From NCBI RefSeq assembly GCF_028867965.1, contig NZ_JAPQNT010000010.1, positions 46,078 through 110,077 on the forward strand: DNA of 64,000 nucleotides, given 5' to 3'. The DNA is from Flavobacterium sp. SUN046 (GTDB lineage: Bacteria; Bacteroidota; Bacteroidia; Flavobacteriales; Flavobacteriaceae). Each line of letters opens with the position of its first letter. The first letter of the stretch is position 1. Made by a program: the position numbers and the translations under genes. The notes beneath the pieces are model-generated. The model made no database searches, had not been told where the DNA came from, and was given only the letters and a program-made list of their open reading frames with translations. This document shows, piece after piece, positions 63,920 through 64,000 of the stretch.

Positions 63920-63955
63920 AAAAAAGCCCATAAATCCTAAGATTTATGGGCTTTT
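63920..63955. terminator. Bidirectional terminator beside the tRNA
   Basis: AAAAAGCCCATAAATC, CTAA loop, GATTTATGGGCTTTT: a perfect 15-bp stem flanked by A and T runs, 23 bp from the tRNA 3' end. It should end the tRNA transcript. Confidence 0.9.
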
Positions 63956-63978
63956 AGTTTACTTTGAAAAGTAATAAG

Positions 63979-64000
63979 TGGAGTCGCCGAGAATCGAACT
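63979..64000 (-). tRNA. 3' part of a tRNA gene (cut by window edge)
   Basis: On the - strand the last 22 bases read GTTCGATTCTCGGCGACTCCA: the T-loop (TTCGATT), T-stem 3' half CTCGG and acceptor arm CGACTCC with discriminator A. The CCA end is not encoded. The anticodon lies outside the window, so the amino acid cannot be told. Confidence 0.78.

Overview
The window looks like a chromosomal segment of a Bacteroidota species, most likely Flavobacteriaceae and Flavobacterium-like. The evidence is the low G+C, a Bacteroidetes-type SusC/SusD pair, an RteC-like protein, AraC regulators fused to TPR domains, promoters of the TAnnTTTG type, and start sites that mostly lack Shine-Dalgarno sequences. 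Nearly everything here is accessory DNA: a protein-injection machine, remnants of mobile elements, an anti-phage island, a small modified-peptide cluster and a nutrient-uptake locus.

Region 1 (1-24.8 kb, + strand) is the distal part of an extracellular contractile injection system (eCIS, Afp/PVC/AlgoCIS-like). In order it holds a VgrG-like spike cut by the window edge, a PAAR tip, a gp25-like baseplate protein, two very large baseplate proteins (Afp11- and Afp12-like), two further structural or fibre candidates, an Afp14-like tape-measure-family protein, a 1222-residue cargo toxin with its presumed immunity gene, a peptidoglycan hydrolase, a lipoprotein and the Afp15-like AAA+ ATPase. The cargo locus is a small array. 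Downstream of the toxin lies a second, orphan C-terminal toxin module that keeps about 650 bp of the first toxin gene and then diverges into a PD-(D/E)XK nuclease-like end with its own candidate immunity gene. A 26-bp relic of a third toxin copy follows, and then IS1-family debris. This resembles the orphan cassettes of CDI and Rhs toxins, here on an eCIS cargo.

Region 2 (24.8-34.7 kb, mostly - strand) is probably a decayed conjugative or mobilisable element: a DnaC-like ATPase, a replication or regulatory protein, an excisionase-like HTH protein, a TPR-AraC regulator and RteC, with many dispersed repeats. Two repeat copies lie in frame inside a coding sequence.

Region 3 (34.0-51.5 kb) is a defence and conflict island. 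It has a Shango-type trio (TerB-domain protein, BrxD-like ATPase, DEAD/DEAH helicase) preceded by a TerB+BRCT protein and followed by a putative PD-(D/E)XK nuclease. A degenerate copy of that nuclease lies on the other side of the system. Then come a SLATT-type two-TM protein with a C-terminal CxxCx(11)CxxC motif, a four-gene RiPP locus (precursor ending in YDR/HNR/HNR motifs, radical SAM/SPASM maturase, 2OG-Fe(II) oxygenase, HExxH protein), and on the - strand a Septu pair (PtuA/PtuB) and a Mrr-like nuclease coupled to a DACNV/diadenylate-cyclase-like protein. The last pair has the layout of a signal synthase with a nuclease effector.

Region 4 (51.5-64 kb) holds a structured palindromic element, tandem repeats, a SusC/SusD/S9-peptidase operon for peptide uptake and breakdown, a - strand group (DUF6520 peptide, probable propeller-type protein, MauE/DoxX-like membrane protein, AraC regulator), and a tyrosine integrase of the Bacteroides element type next to a tRNA gene cut by the right edge. 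This suggests that at least the right part of the window is an integrated island. All functional names come from reading motifs and context; no database search was run.
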